This document shows positions 1-6,802 of a stretch of 20,190 bases of DNA, in pieces (within the stretch, counting starts at the first letter, position 1; each line of letters begins with the position of its first letter). The notes beneath the pieces are model-generated. The model was not told the DNA's origin. It ran no database searches and worked only from the letters and a program-made list of their open reading frames with translations. The DNA lies in IMG/VR virus record IMGVR_UViG_3300026518_000527, positions 1 through 20,190 of that record; one strand, written 5' to 3'. A program made the translations under genes and the position numbers. The stretch is from a virus.

Positions 1-165
1 GCCACCGAGATCCCGATAAGCCTCAATAAAACAAAGCGATAGCCATTCTTACGGGTGGATTTTTGCTGGATTCCTCGGGGTCCACAGAATCCACCTTGGA
101 ATCCAGACCGGAATCCACCTCGCCGGAATCCACCGGCCCACGCCAACAACAGCCGAAAAACACCC
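1..165. other. Leader region with five GANTC sites upstream of the methyltransferase
   Basis: No gene is supported here. One frame is open from position 1 to a TAG at 40-42 and could be the last codons of an upstream gene, but 13 codons are too few to judge. From 69 to 130 the sequence GAATCC (once as GGATTCC) recurs, giving GANTC sites starting at 69, 87, 99, 111 and 126. A GTG at 55 would extend the downstream methyltransferase through this repeat, adding 37 proline- and asparagine-rich residues that do not look like part of the ParB domain, so I treat the stretch as non-coding. No clear sigma-70 promoter was seen. Confidence 0.5.
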
Positions 166-1425
166 ATGACCCTCAGCTTCGCCCCGGATGCGATCGAGCA
201 ACGCCCGCTCGAGAGCCTCAAACCCTACGCCAAGAATGCCAAGATGCACGGGCCCGAGCAGGTGGCCAAGATCGCTGCCAGCATGGCGGAGTTCGGCTGG
301 ACCGTGCCGTGCCTCGTTGGTGATGATGGCGAATTGATCGCAGGCCACGGTCGGGTGCTGGCGGCAGAAATGCTCGGCCTGACTGAAGCGCCAGTGATCG
401 TGCTTGGCCATCTGACGGACGAACAGCGCCGAGCTTACCGCCTTGCCGACAACAAGCTGACGGAACTCGGGGACTGGAATGAGGCCGTCCTCTCCGAGGA
501 ACTGCAATTGCTGGCCGCCGAAGAGTTTGACCTGTCGCTGATCGGCTTTGATGATGGCGAACTGGATGCCCTGCTGTCCGGCCTCGATGAAGAAACCGAC
601 ACGGATGGCGAAGACGACATTCCCGAGCCGCCCGAAGATCCGGTCAGCAAACCGGGCGATCTCTGGCTTCTCGGCAAACACCGGCTGCTCTGCGGTGACG
701 CCACCGTTGCCTCCGATGCCGAAAAGCTCCTCGGAGACACCAAGGCCGATCTCTGCTTTTGCGACCCGCCATATAACGTGGATTACGCCGGTGGTGCAGG
801 TGCCGATCAGGCGGGCAAGGACCGGCGGATCAAGAATGATGCGCTTGGGGATGCCTTTGGCCAGTTTCTTTATGACGCCTGTGTGCTGATCAACACCCAT
901 ACCAAGGGCGCGGTTTACATCTGCATGTCCTCGAGCGAATTGCACACGCTGCAGACGGCGTTCATGAAAGCGGGCGGCCATTGGTCGACCTTCGTGATCT
1001 GGGCCAAGAACCGGTTCACGCTGGGGCGGTCCGATTACCAGCGCCAATATGAACCAATCCTTTATGGCTGGCCTGAGGGCGTCAAACGCCGCTGGTGTGG
1101 GGCCCGTGATCAGGGCGATGTCTGGAACATCAATCGCCCGGCAAAGAACGACCTGCACCCGACCATGAAACCGGTCAGCCTGGTCGAGCGGGCCATTCGG
1201 AACTCAAGCCGCAAGGGGGATCTGGTGTTTGACCCGTTCGGCGGCAGTGGCACGACGCTGGTCGCGGCCGAGGGCACAGGTCGAAAAGCTGCGTTGCTGG
1301 AACTTGATCCGAAATACGTCGATGTGATTGTGGAACGCTGGCAGCAGTTTACGGATCAAACGGCAACGCTGGAGGACGACGGGCGCAGCTTTGACGCAAT
1401 CAAAACGGGGCGCGAGGCCGCATGA
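166..1425 (+). CDS. ParB-like domain / DNA adenine-or-cytosine-N4 methyltransferase (beta class)
   Basis: A 419-residue phage DNA modification methylase. Residues about 8-105 form a ParB/Srx-like nuclease-fold domain, recognisable by the GHGRVLAA stretch and the preceding AKIAASMAEFGW helix. The methyltransferase follows, with catalytic motif IV DPPYN at 200-204 and the AdoMet-binding motif FDPFGGSGTT at 355-364. Motif IV before motif I is the beta-class order, shared by CcrM-like enzymes. It is expected to methylate an exocyclic amino group of phage or host DNA, protecting the phage from restriction or altering transcription; the target site cannot be read from the sequence. I chose ATG 166 over GTG 55 because the extra 37 residues are repeat-derived; neither start has a strong Shine-Dalgarno sequence. 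The stop overlaps the next start by 4 nt (ATGA), so the two genes are probably translationally coupled. Confidence 0.92.
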   Translation: MTLSFAPDAIEQRPLESLKPYAKNAKMHGPEQVAKIAASMAEFGWTVPCLVGDDGELIAGHGRVLAAEMLGLTEAPVIVLGHLTDEQRRAYRLADNKLTELGDWNEAVLSEELQLLAAEEFDLSLIGFDDGELDALLSGLDEETDTDGEDDIPEPPEDPVSKPGDLWLLGKHRLLCGDATVASDAEKLLGDTKADLCFCDPPYNVDYAGGAGADQAGKDRRIKNDALGDAFGQFLYDACVLINTHTKGAVYICMSSSELHTLQTAFMKAGGHWSTFVIWAKNRFTLGRSDYQRQYEPILYGWPEGVKRRWCGARDQGDVWNINRPAKNDLHPTMKPVSLVERAIRNSSRKGDLVFDPFGGSGTTLVAAEGTGRKAALLELDPKYVDVIVERWQQFTDQTATLEDDGRSFDAIKTGREAA

Positions 1426-1688
1426 AGCAGACCCGTTTCATGTCGCTGATCGAGGCAGTCACCAACGTCGTTGTGGGCTACGGCGTGGCGGTGGTCGCGC
1501 AAATTCTGGTTTTTCCGGTGTTCGGTCTGCACACAACGCTCGTGCAGAACCTGAAAATGGGCGGGATTTTCGCGCTGATCTCGATGGGCCGGAGTTTCTT
1601 TTTGCGGCGGTTGTTCGAGGCGATCAAGGTTGCCAATCGCTCCGCCGGCCATGACGCACATGCAGAACCTGAACGGTATCCTCCATGA
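1422..1688 (+). CDS. Small phage membrane protein, DUF7220-like
   Basis: An 88-residue protein with two hydrophobic segments, about residues 13-33 and 46-57, followed by the basic stretch RRLFEAIK. The sequence resembles the small DUF7220 membrane proteins often found next to methylase or terminase genes in Rhodobacterales prophages; the family name is from memory. Its function is unknown. It probably sits in the inner membrane. It starts inside the methyltransferase stop codon. Its last 20 or so codons run into the convergent toxin gene (65-nt overlap), and residues after the RRLFEAIK stretch are hydrophilic and look like antisense of the toxin rather than conserved sequence. The natural C-terminus may have been replaced when the toxin-antitoxin pair arrived. 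Confidence 0.7.
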   Translation: MKQTRFMSLIEAVTNVVVGYGVAVVAQILVFPVFGLHTTLVQNLKMGGIFALISMGRSFFLRRLFEAIKVANRSAGHDAHAEPERYPP

Positions 1689-1935
1689 TCGTGAAATACA
1701 CCCGCCAGCGGGTGGCGCGCCCATAAAGCGCCCGGCGGATTTCAACGTCGAATTGGGCGGATTCCGGTGCGATAGTGTGGGCTTGTGGCATTATCGATAG
1801 CCCGAGGATCAGTTTGCGCATGCCGGTCAGCCACGCCTCGGCGGCACGAGGATTGCGCGCGCGCAGCCAAGTGTATTCTTGCTGGAGATCATCTGCGGCG
1901 TTGGGCGTGACGACAACGCGATATTGGCGGCCCAT
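1624..1935 (-). CDS. RelE/ParE-family toxin
   Basis: A 103-residue protein with the RelE/ParE fold pattern: an N-terminal strand RVVVTPNAADDLQQ, two helices with a WL pair around residues 20-45, and a C-terminal hairpin ending VLHVRHGRRSDW, where the His/Arg-rich strand is typical of the family. RelE members cut mRNA at the ribosome and ParE members poison DNA gyrase; this sequence does not settle which applies. The start codon overlaps the antitoxin stop (TGATG), the usual arrangement for coupled antitoxin-first translation. It converges with and overlaps the 3' end of the DUF7220-like gene. It probably serves as a prophage maintenance or anti-phage module. Confidence 0.88.
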   Translation of the reverse strand: MGRQYRVVVTPNAADDLQQEYTWLRARNPRAAEAWLTGMRKLILGLSIMPQAHTIAPESAQFDVEIRRALYGRATRWRVYFTIMEDTVQVLHVRHGRRSDWQP

Positions 1936-2207
1936 CAGCTGGCAGAAAGATCATCAAAGAAGGCCGAGGCTTCAACGCCTTCGCCCGCACGGGCCTGATC
2001 CAGCCCCTTGCGGATACCGGCAACCGTCTCGGCATAGTCGATCTGGTCCTGCATCTCTTGCCACGCAGCGGCGTCCATGACGACAACCGACGGCTTGCCG
2101 TTCACCGTCAGCACCGAGGGACGGCCGGTTTCCTTGAGGTGGGCGACAAAGCGCGAAGTCTCACGTTTGAACTCGGTAAGGGGACGGATGTCCTTGGTGA
2201 TATCCAT
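1935..2207 (-). CDS. Phd/YefM-family antitoxin
   Basis: A 90-residue antitoxin. Residues 1-55 have the Phd/YefM DNA-binding fold: an N-terminal helix RPLTEFKRETSRFVAHLKET, the strand pair SVLTVNGKPSVVVMDAAAW and the following helix. Residues about 60-90 are acidic and flexible and should wrap the toxin. The family represses its own operon, more strongly when bound to toxin. This fits the palindrome and promoter immediately upstream (2225-2271). The stop shares one base with the toxin start. The reverse-strand reading GGAGCCTCCCC before the ATG offers a GGAG ribosome-binding site. Confidence 0.9.
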   Translation of the reverse strand: MDITKDIRPLTEFKRETSRFVAHLKETGRPSVLTVNGKPSVVVMDAAAWQEMQDQIDYAETVAGIRKGLDQARAGEGVEASAFFDDLSAS

Positions 2208-2224
2208 GGGGAGGCTCCAAATTG

Positions 2225-2271
2225 CGCATCTAATTAAATGCGAATATAGTGCGAAATCGGGACCAAGTCCA
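2225..2271 (-). promoter_or_regulatory. Toxin-antitoxin promoter with palindromic operator
   Basis: On the reverse strand, TGGACT (2266-2271) and TATATT (2243-2248) are separated by 17 nt, matching 4/6 and 5/6 of the sigma-70 consensus. Next to the -10 box, 2225-2242 reads CGCATCTAATTAAATGCG, an 18-bp palindrome with one mismatched pair out of nine. Its place over the expected transcription start fits an operator bound by the Phd/YefM antitoxin. The leader to the antitoxin ATG is about 30 nt. The whole stretch is clearly AT-richer than its surroundings. Confidence 0.6.
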
Positions 2272-2279
2272 GTATCGGG

Positions 2280-2783
2280 TCAAGAGGCTATCTTGTAGAC
2301 TCTCCCGCGATCCCGAAGTTTTTCAGACGTGACCGTGAGCCCGAGGCGTTTCTTCAACACCCCTGAAATCGCACCGCGTATGCTATGAGATCGCCAACCC
2401 GTGGCCGCAGCGATCTCGGGGATGGCTGCCCCACCCTCGGCGCGAAGCATTGCGATCAGGATTTCCTGCTTGCTGCCCTTGGGACGCTGGAGAGGTGGGG
2501 TCTCGGCAGGCACAGCCCGCTCTGGATCGGCGGCAACCGCGAGGGTCTCACGCGCCAGTTTTGTGGCACGCAGAGTAATCGGCCCGCGCTCTTCGTCATG
2601 TCGCCAGACGGTGTTGAGATCGTCTGCTTTGACTTCCTCAATGAGACCACGCTTGAGCAGGCTTTTGAGGCAATTGCCGACGGGCCCGCCCTTGAGATGG
2701 GGTGGTGTGGGAAAAACAAGGCCGTCCTTGCGTTCGCAGGCGGTCGAAAGGATCAGGGTTTGGGTTTCGCTCAGGTCGATCAT
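2280..2783 (-). CDS. DUF3489 domain protein
   Basis: A 167-residue protein. Residues about 103-166 match the DUF3489 pattern: KQEILIAMLRAEGGAAIPEIAAATGW, then SHSIRGAISGVLKKRLGLTVTSEK and a final GRVYKI. This is a winged-helix-like arrangement suggesting DNA binding, though no function is established. The N-terminal half (residues 5-80) resembles a second small winged-helix segment (LSTACERKDGLVFP, then LKSLLKRGLIEE). The start is firm: GGAGG lies 5 nt before the ATG. Such proteins are common beside phage packaging genes in Alphaproteobacteria. It lies between the toxin-antitoxin pair and the conserved unknown gene on the same strand, and it could regulate local expression. Confidence 0.85.
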   Translation of the reverse strand: MIDLSETQTLILSTACERKDGLVFPTPPHLKGGPVGNCLKSLLKRGLIEEVKADDLNTVWRHDEERGPITLRATKLARETLAVAADPERAVPAETPPLQRPKGSKQEILIAMLRAEGGAAIPEIAAATGWRSHSIRGAISGVLKKRLGLTVTSEKLRDRGRVYKIAS

Positions 2784-2835
2784 GTTGGCCTCCGGTTATT
2801 GGGCGCGCAGCATGCAGGCCCTCCTACGGCCTCAA

Positions 2836-2891
2836 GCCCCGCGCGGGGCGGGGCCGAGGACGGTGGCGGCGATCAGGCGATCAGGCGATCA
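2836..2891. repeat. GC palindrome and triple 8-bp tandem repeat
   Basis: Positions 2836-2849 read GCCCCGCGCGGGGC, a perfect 14-bp palindrome with no T-run on either side. Positions 2868-2891 hold three exact copies of GGCGATCA. The tandem copies cover the stop codon of the reverse-strand 128-residue gene; because each unit carries TCA, every copy regenerates a reverse-strand TGA, so gain or loss of units should not extend the protein in its own frame. Confidence 0.6.
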
Positions 2892-3267
2892 GGTCGGCTT
2901 CGATCTCGGCATTGGCGACAAAGCCGGTGAGGTAGGGCAAGCCTGCGGGGATGCCGGTCTCGCGACTTGTGCGGCGGGTAATCGTCCAGCCCATCCAGCG
3001 TTCGGTGGCCGCAAGGATCGCCTCTTTGAGCGTGGTGTTTTGGGACGGCGAAAGCGCATTGGCGACATCGTCGGCAAAATGCCGGCCATTGCGGCTGTCG
3101 AGAAACAACCGGATGGCCTCATCGCCGAGGTGGGTTGCCTGGCGAATGGCGTCGAAAGCCAGCTTCCAGGCCTCATTGGGGTCACTGGCGCGGGGATCTT
3201 CGAGGTGGCTGATGGTGCCATAAAAGCCCCAGACCTCGTTTTGGCTCGGGAGGGCGGCTCTGGTCAT
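2881..3267 (-). CDS. Conserved phage protein of unknown function
   Basis: A 128-residue soluble protein that I do not assign to a named family, although similar sequences occur beside terminase genes in Rhodobacterales prophages (recalled, not searched). Recognisable stretches are NEVWGFYGTISH near the N-terminus, FLDSRNGRHFADDV at 56-69 and a C-terminal ATERWMGWTITRRTSRETG followed by GIPAGLPYLTGF. The charged GRHFADDV and aromatic WMGW stretches look like conserved core motifs. I chose ATG 3267 because AAGGA lies 8 nt upstream; earlier in-frame ATGs at 3288 and 3417 have poor ribosome-binding sites, and the extra residues run into the terS leader. It is divergent from terS. Confidence 0.75.
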   Translation of the reverse strand: MTRAALPSQNEVWGFYGTISHLEDPRASDPNEAWKLAFDAIRQATHLGDEAIRLFLDSRNGRHFADDVANALSPSQNTTLKEAILAATERWMGWTITRRTSRETGIPAGLPYLTGFVANAEIEADLIA

Positions 3268-3325
3268 GTCGTGTGTCCTTGATTGCATCTCTCTGGTGTA
3301 ATCATCTTCGCTCTGGTCGTGCTGC

Positions 3326-3357
3326 TTATCCAGTAAAAGCGCAGCAATATCATTGCT
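3326..3357 (+). promoter_or_regulatory. Possible terS promoter overlapping an inverted repeat
   Basis: TTATCC (3326-3331) and TATCAT (3348-3353) are 16 nt apart, matching 3/6 and 5/6 of the sigma-70 consensus. AGCAAT-ATC-ATTGCT (3343-3357) is a perfect 6-bp inverted repeat lying across the -10 box. It sits in the 114-bp gap between the divergent unknown gene and terS, where a late-operon promoter would be expected. The evidence is weak and based on sequence only. Confidence 0.3.
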
Positions 3358-3381
3358 TTGATCAAGGAAGGTTGATTGTAA

Positions 3382-3981
3382 ATGGAAGGCATGAGCGAGC
3401 GCGCCTACGCAGCCCATGCGGGGCTCTCGCGCGGGGCGATCCAGAAGGCCAAGGCGGCCGGGCGGCTGGTGCTGTTTGCGGACGGTTCCATTGATGCCGA
3501 GGCTTCGGACAAGAAACGCGCGGCGATGACGGACCCGTCAAAGCAGCGCGGCACGGCAAAGGAAAAACTGAAACCCGTGCCCGATGCGGCTCTTTCGGCT
3601 GTAGGTGACACCTTACGCGAACAGGGCATGCGGGCCCCGGTGACCGGTGGCAATACCACCTTCCTGCAGGCAAAAACCGCCAACGAGGTTTTGAAAACCC
3701 AGGAGCGGCGGTTGAAGCTGCAAAAGATGAAGGGCGAGTTAGTGGACAAGGCGCGCGCCACGGCACTGGTGTTTCGCCTCGCCCGTGAGGAACGCGACGC
3801 CTGGATCAACTGGCCGGCCCGTGCGGCGGCCTTGATGGCGGCGGAATTATCAAGCGCCCTTTCGGAAGCTGGGCAGGAAACGGTCGTGGAAACGAGCCTC
3901 ATGCAGAAGATCCTTGAGACCCATGTGCGCGCGCAGCTTGCAGAAGTGGGTGGGCCAAACATCCGGTTCGAGATCACCTGA
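3382..3981 (+). CDS. terS: Phage terminase small subunit
   Basis: A 199-residue protein placed directly before the large terminase. The N-terminus (ERAYAAHAGLSRGAIQKAKAAGR, residues 5-27) has the form of a winged helix-turn-helix, like Nu1-type DNA-recognition subunits. A charged linker follows at about 45-90. Then comes a long helical stretch (about 95-135) containing KTQERRLKLQKMKGELVDKA, suited to oligomerisation, and a helical C-terminus likely to contact TerL. It should recognise the packaging site and regulate the motor. AGGAAGG lies 10 nt before ATG 3382; an ATG at 3391 is an alternative but its purine tract is too close. The end overlaps the apparent TerL start. Confidence 0.85.
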   Translation: MEGMSERAYAAHAGLSRGAIQKAKAAGRLVLFADGSIDAEASDKKRAAMTDPSKQRGTAKEKLKPVPDAALSAVGDTLREQGMRAPVTGGNTTFLQAKTANEVLKTQERRLKLQKMKGELVDKARATALVFRLAREERDAWINWPARAAALMAAELSSALSEAGQETVVETSLMQKILETHVRAQLAEVGGPNIRFEIT

Positions 3982-5920
3982 AGGTGTGCCGGCAATTGAT
4001 GATTTTGAGGGCGCCGGTGATCTGCTGCGCGCCTGGGGCGAAGGGCTTACACCCGACGCCGATCTGACGGTGTCCGAGTGGGCCGATCGATACCGCATGC
4101 TGGCATCGCGCGCCTCGGCCGAACCCGGGCGCTATCGCACCAGTCGCACGCCCTACATGCGCGAGATCATGGATGCGCTGAGCCCCAGGCACACCGCCCA
4201 GCGGGTGGTGTTCATGAAGGCAGCCCAGGTCGGCGCGACCGAAGCGGGCAACAACATGATCGGGTTTGTGATAGCGCATGCCCCGGGGCCGATGCTGGCG
4301 GTGCAGCCGACCGTGGAACTGGCCAAGAGAAACTCGCGCCAACGCATCGATCCGCTGATCGAGGAAAGCGCATCCCTGCGCGAACGGGTCCGGCCATCTC
4401 GCGCACGGGATTCCGGCAATACGATGCTCTCGAAGGAATTCGCGGGCGGGATTCTGATTATGACCGGCGCAAACTCGGCTGTCGGGCTTCGGTCTACCCC
4501 GGCGCGGTACATCTTTCTCGACGAGGTTGATGCCTATCCGGCGTCCGCCGACGAGGAAGGCGATCCGGTCAGCCTGGCCGAGGCGCGGTCCTTGACCTTC
4601 GCCCATCGGCGCAAGGTGTTTTTGGTGTCAACGCCAACAGTCAAAGGGGTAAGCCGGATCGAACGGGAATATGAGGCCTCGGACCAGCGGCGGTATTTTG
4701 TGCCATGTCCTCATTGTGGCGCGAGGCAATGGCTGAAGTTCGAACGCCTGCGCTGGAATAAAGAGCAGCCCGAAACCGCAGCCTACATTTGCGAGGCTTG
4801 CGAACAACCCATTGCCGAGCATCACAAGACCGCAATGCTGGAAGCGGGAGAATGGCGGGCTACCGCGGAAAGCGAGGACCCGAATACGGTTGGCTATCAC
4901 CTGTCGGCGCTTTATTCGCCTGTTGGGTGGCTCAGCTGGGAGCGGATTGCCCGCAGCTGGGAGGCGGCACAGGGGTCCGATGATGCCATTCGTGCCTTCA
5001 AGAATACCATCCTCGGGGAAACCTGGGTGGAATCTGGTGAAGCGCCCGACTGGCAGCGGTTGCTGGACAGGAAGGAAGACTGGAAACCGGGCACCGTTCC
5101 TGCAAACGCCCTGTTCCTGACGGCGGGTGCAGACGTGCAAAAGGACCGGATCGAGGTCGACGTCTGGGCCTGGGGACGCGGGCTGGAAAGCTGGCTCATT
5201 GATCATATCGTTATTGAAGGCGGCCCAGGCTCGGAGGCCTGCTGGAACGCGCTCAGCGATCTGCTTGGCCGAACATGGCAGCACGAAAACGGCAGCCACA
5301 TGACCATTGCGCGGTTGGCGATCGACACGGGCTATGAAACCCCGGCCGTTTATGGCTGGGCCCGCAAGGTTGGCTTTGCTCAGGTGGCCCCCATCAAGGG
5401 TGTCGAGGGGTTCAATCGCGCGAGCCCCGTTTCCGGGCCGACCTTTGTTGATGCGACCATCGCCGGCAAGCGCCTGCGCCGTGGCGCGCGGCTCTGGACC
5501 ATCGCGGTCTCGACCTTCAAGTCCGAGACCTACCGCTTCCTGCGGCTTGCGCGCCCGACGCCCGAGGAACTGGCGGGCGGGGCGGATTATCCGCCCGGGA
5601 CCCTGCACCTGCCGGGCTGGATCGACAGCGAGTGGCTGAAGCAACTGGTTGCCGAGCAGCTGGTGACGGTGAGGAACAAACGCGGGTTCGCCCGGCTCGA
5701 ATGGCAGAAACTGCGCGAACGCAACGAGGCGCTCGATTGCCGGGTCTATGCCCGGGCAGCTGCGTGGATCCTCGGCGCGGACCGCTGGTCAGAAAAGCAG
5801 TGGGATGAACTGGCGCGTCAGGTGGCAGCGCCGGAGCGGGATGCGCCAGCGGTTTCCGCATCGAAGTCCGCGCGGCCCACCCGCCAGCGTCGCTCGGTGC
5901 GGTCGAATTACATGGGATGA
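3914..5920 (+). CDS. terL: Phage terminase large subunit, GpA type
   Basis: The DNA-packaging motor and nuclease, up to 668 residues (numbering from ATG 3914). The ATPase half contains KAAQVGATEAGNN (102-114), the GpA-type Walker A region, FLDEVDAYP (191-199) as Walker B, and a VSTPT coupling motif at 238-242. CPHC (265-268) and CEAC (293-296) form a zinc-binding pair typical of lambda A-like proteins. The nuclease half supplies acidic residues in GADVQKDRIEVDVW (D407, D416) and AIDTGYE (D471). The first 24 residues overlap terS out of frame and look unlike the family; GTG 3986 is an alternative start, but its GAAGG tract is only 1 nt away, so the start is unresolved. The stop codon abuts the stop of the convergent pRiA4b-like gene. 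Confidence 0.95.
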   Translation: MRPMCARSLQKWVGQTSGSRSPEGVPAIDDFEGAGDLLRAWGEGLTPDADLTVSEWADRYRMLASRASAEPGRYRTSRTPYMREIMDALSPRHTAQRVVFMKAAQVGATEAGNNMIGFVIAHAPGPMLAVQPTVELAKRNSRQRIDPLIEESASLRERVRPSRARDSGNTMLSKEFAGGILIMTGANSAVGLRSTPARYIFLDEVDAYPASADEEGDPVSLAEARSLTFAHRRKVFLVSTPTVKGVSRIEREYEASDQRRYFVPCPHCGARQWLKFERLRWNKEQPETAAYICEACEQPIAEHHKTAMLEAGEWRATAESEDPNTVGYHLSALYSPVGWLSWERIARSWEAAQGSDDAIRAFKNTILGETWVESGEAPDWQRLLDRKEDWKPGTVPANALFLTAGADVQKDRIEVDVWAWGRGLESWLIDHIVIEGGPGSEACWNALSDLLGRTWQHENGSHMTIARLAIDTGYETPAVYGWARKVGFAQVAPIKGVEGFNRASPVSGPTFVDATIAGKRLRRGARLWTIAVSTFKSETYRFLRLARPTPEELAGGADYPPGTLHLPGWIDSEWLKQLVAEQLVTVRNKRGFARLEWQKLRERNEALDCRVYARAAAWILGADRWSEKQWDELARQVAAPERDAPAVSASKSARPTRQRRSVRSNYMG

Positions 5921-6535
5921 TCAATGGTTCACGGGCCGGTTCCCCTTCCGGTGGCTCAGGAGAGGACCGCGTCGCCGAACCGCGAAACCATAGATGATGC
6001 TGCGAACACGACGTTCATCAATGTCATCGGGGTCATAGGGCCCACCATACCAGGCAAGCATCTGCTGATGTTCTTCGTGCGTGGGATCGCTGACTGCCTC
6101 GAGGAACGCATCATAACCCATGCAGCCGCCGACATCTTCAGGTGGACAGCGGCGGGCACCCTCGATGAAGGACGGGTAATCCGTGTCGGCCTCACCATCG
6201 CGGATATCCTCGACGATCACCTCATGGCGCCAGTCGTCGCCGAAATCGTAAACATAGAGGAACCGGTCAAAGCCGCGATCGAGCAGGGTTTGCAGGCGAA
6301 TCGACTTGGCCTTGTATACGGTGCGGTCTTCAAAACCGTCATCGGGAAAAGGCTCGCCGTAAATCTTGTCGCCAACATGGAACTCGAACAAATGCGCGCC
6401 GTCCCAGCCCATCGTGACCTGAATGATGTGGTGAAGGTCCATCAGTGTCGATGAGCGCGGTACATCTACCCTGCGCCAGACCTTGGGGTCGATGCCCTCC
6501 AATTCAATCCGGATGCGTGCGATCGGTTCAATCAT
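5921..6535 (-). CDS. Plasmid pRiA4b ORF-3-like protein
   Basis: A 204-residue protein matching the pRiA4b ORF-3 family: N-terminal RIRIELEGIDPKVWRRVDVP, LHHIIQVTMGWDGAHLFEF at about 34-52, FLYVYDFGDDWRHEVIVE at about 92-109 and a C-terminal CPPEDVGG followed by GYDAFLEAVSDPTHEEH. The family is widespread on plasmids and phages and its biochemical role is not established. The gene is antisense to the structural operon, between terL and gpW, and its stop codon directly touches the terL stop. AGGGAG lies 11 nt before the ATG. Placement and orientation mark it as a moron-type cargo gene rather than a virion gene. Confidence 0.88.
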   Translation of the reverse strand: MIEPIARIRIELEGIDPKVWRRVDVPRSSTLMDLHHIIQVTMGWDGAHLFEFHVGDKIYGEPFPDDGFEDRTVYKAKSIRLQTLLDRGFDRFLYVYDFGDDWRHEVIVEDIRDGEADTDYPSFIEGARRCPPEDVGGCMGYDAFLEAVSDPTHEEHQQMLAWYGGPYDPDDIDERRVRSIIYGFAVRRRGPLLSHRKGNRPVNH

Positions 6536-6586
6536 GGTCGACGGGTCTCCCTGTGGCAGCTCCCCCGGACTTTAACGGAAAACCAG

Positions 6587-6802
6587 ATGGCGACAATTAC
6601 CGAACTTCAAACCCGCAGGGACGCCTTGGCGGCATCACGCGCCAGCGGCGTCGCCCGGGTCAGCTATGACGGCAAGACGGTGGAATACCGCAGCCTTGCC
6701 GAGATCGACCGGGCCATTGATGTGCTGGACCGCGAAGTCGCCACGCTCGAGGGCCGCAGCGTGATCCGGCAGGTCCGCGTCACCACGACCAAGGGATTGT
6801 GA
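6587..6802 (+). CDS. Head-tail connector protein, gpW-like
   Basis: A 71-residue protein in the expected slot between terminase and portal, and close in length to lambda gpW (68 residues). It shows the gpW pattern: an N-terminal helix TITELQTRRDALAASRASG, a two-strand hairpin VARVSYDGKTVEYRS and a second helix LAEIDRAIDVLDREVATLEG. In lambda, gpW binds the portal ring after packaging and prepares it for the FII connector. The stop codon shares one base with the portal start (TGATG). The purine tract GGAAAA before the ATG is a modest ribosome-binding site. Confidence 0.88.
   Translation: MATITELQTRRDALAASRASGVARVSYDGKTVEYRSLAEIDRAIDVLDREVATLEGRSVIRQVRVTTTKGL

Noticed and set aside
1-42. End of an upstream gene in frame 1 (stop at 40-42)
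   Set aside because: Thirteen codons give no recognisable sequence, and all three frames have stops nearby.
49-1158. Reverse-strand open frame of 369 codons opposite the methyltransferase
   Set aside because: Shadow of the real gene on the other strand: it has no recognisable domain, and the repeated WIP motif at its end is just the GAATCC repeat read in reverse.
4628-5644. Reverse-strand open frame of 338 codons opposite terL
   Set aside because: Antisense shadow in GC-rich DNA; the forward frame has clear terminase motifs throughout.
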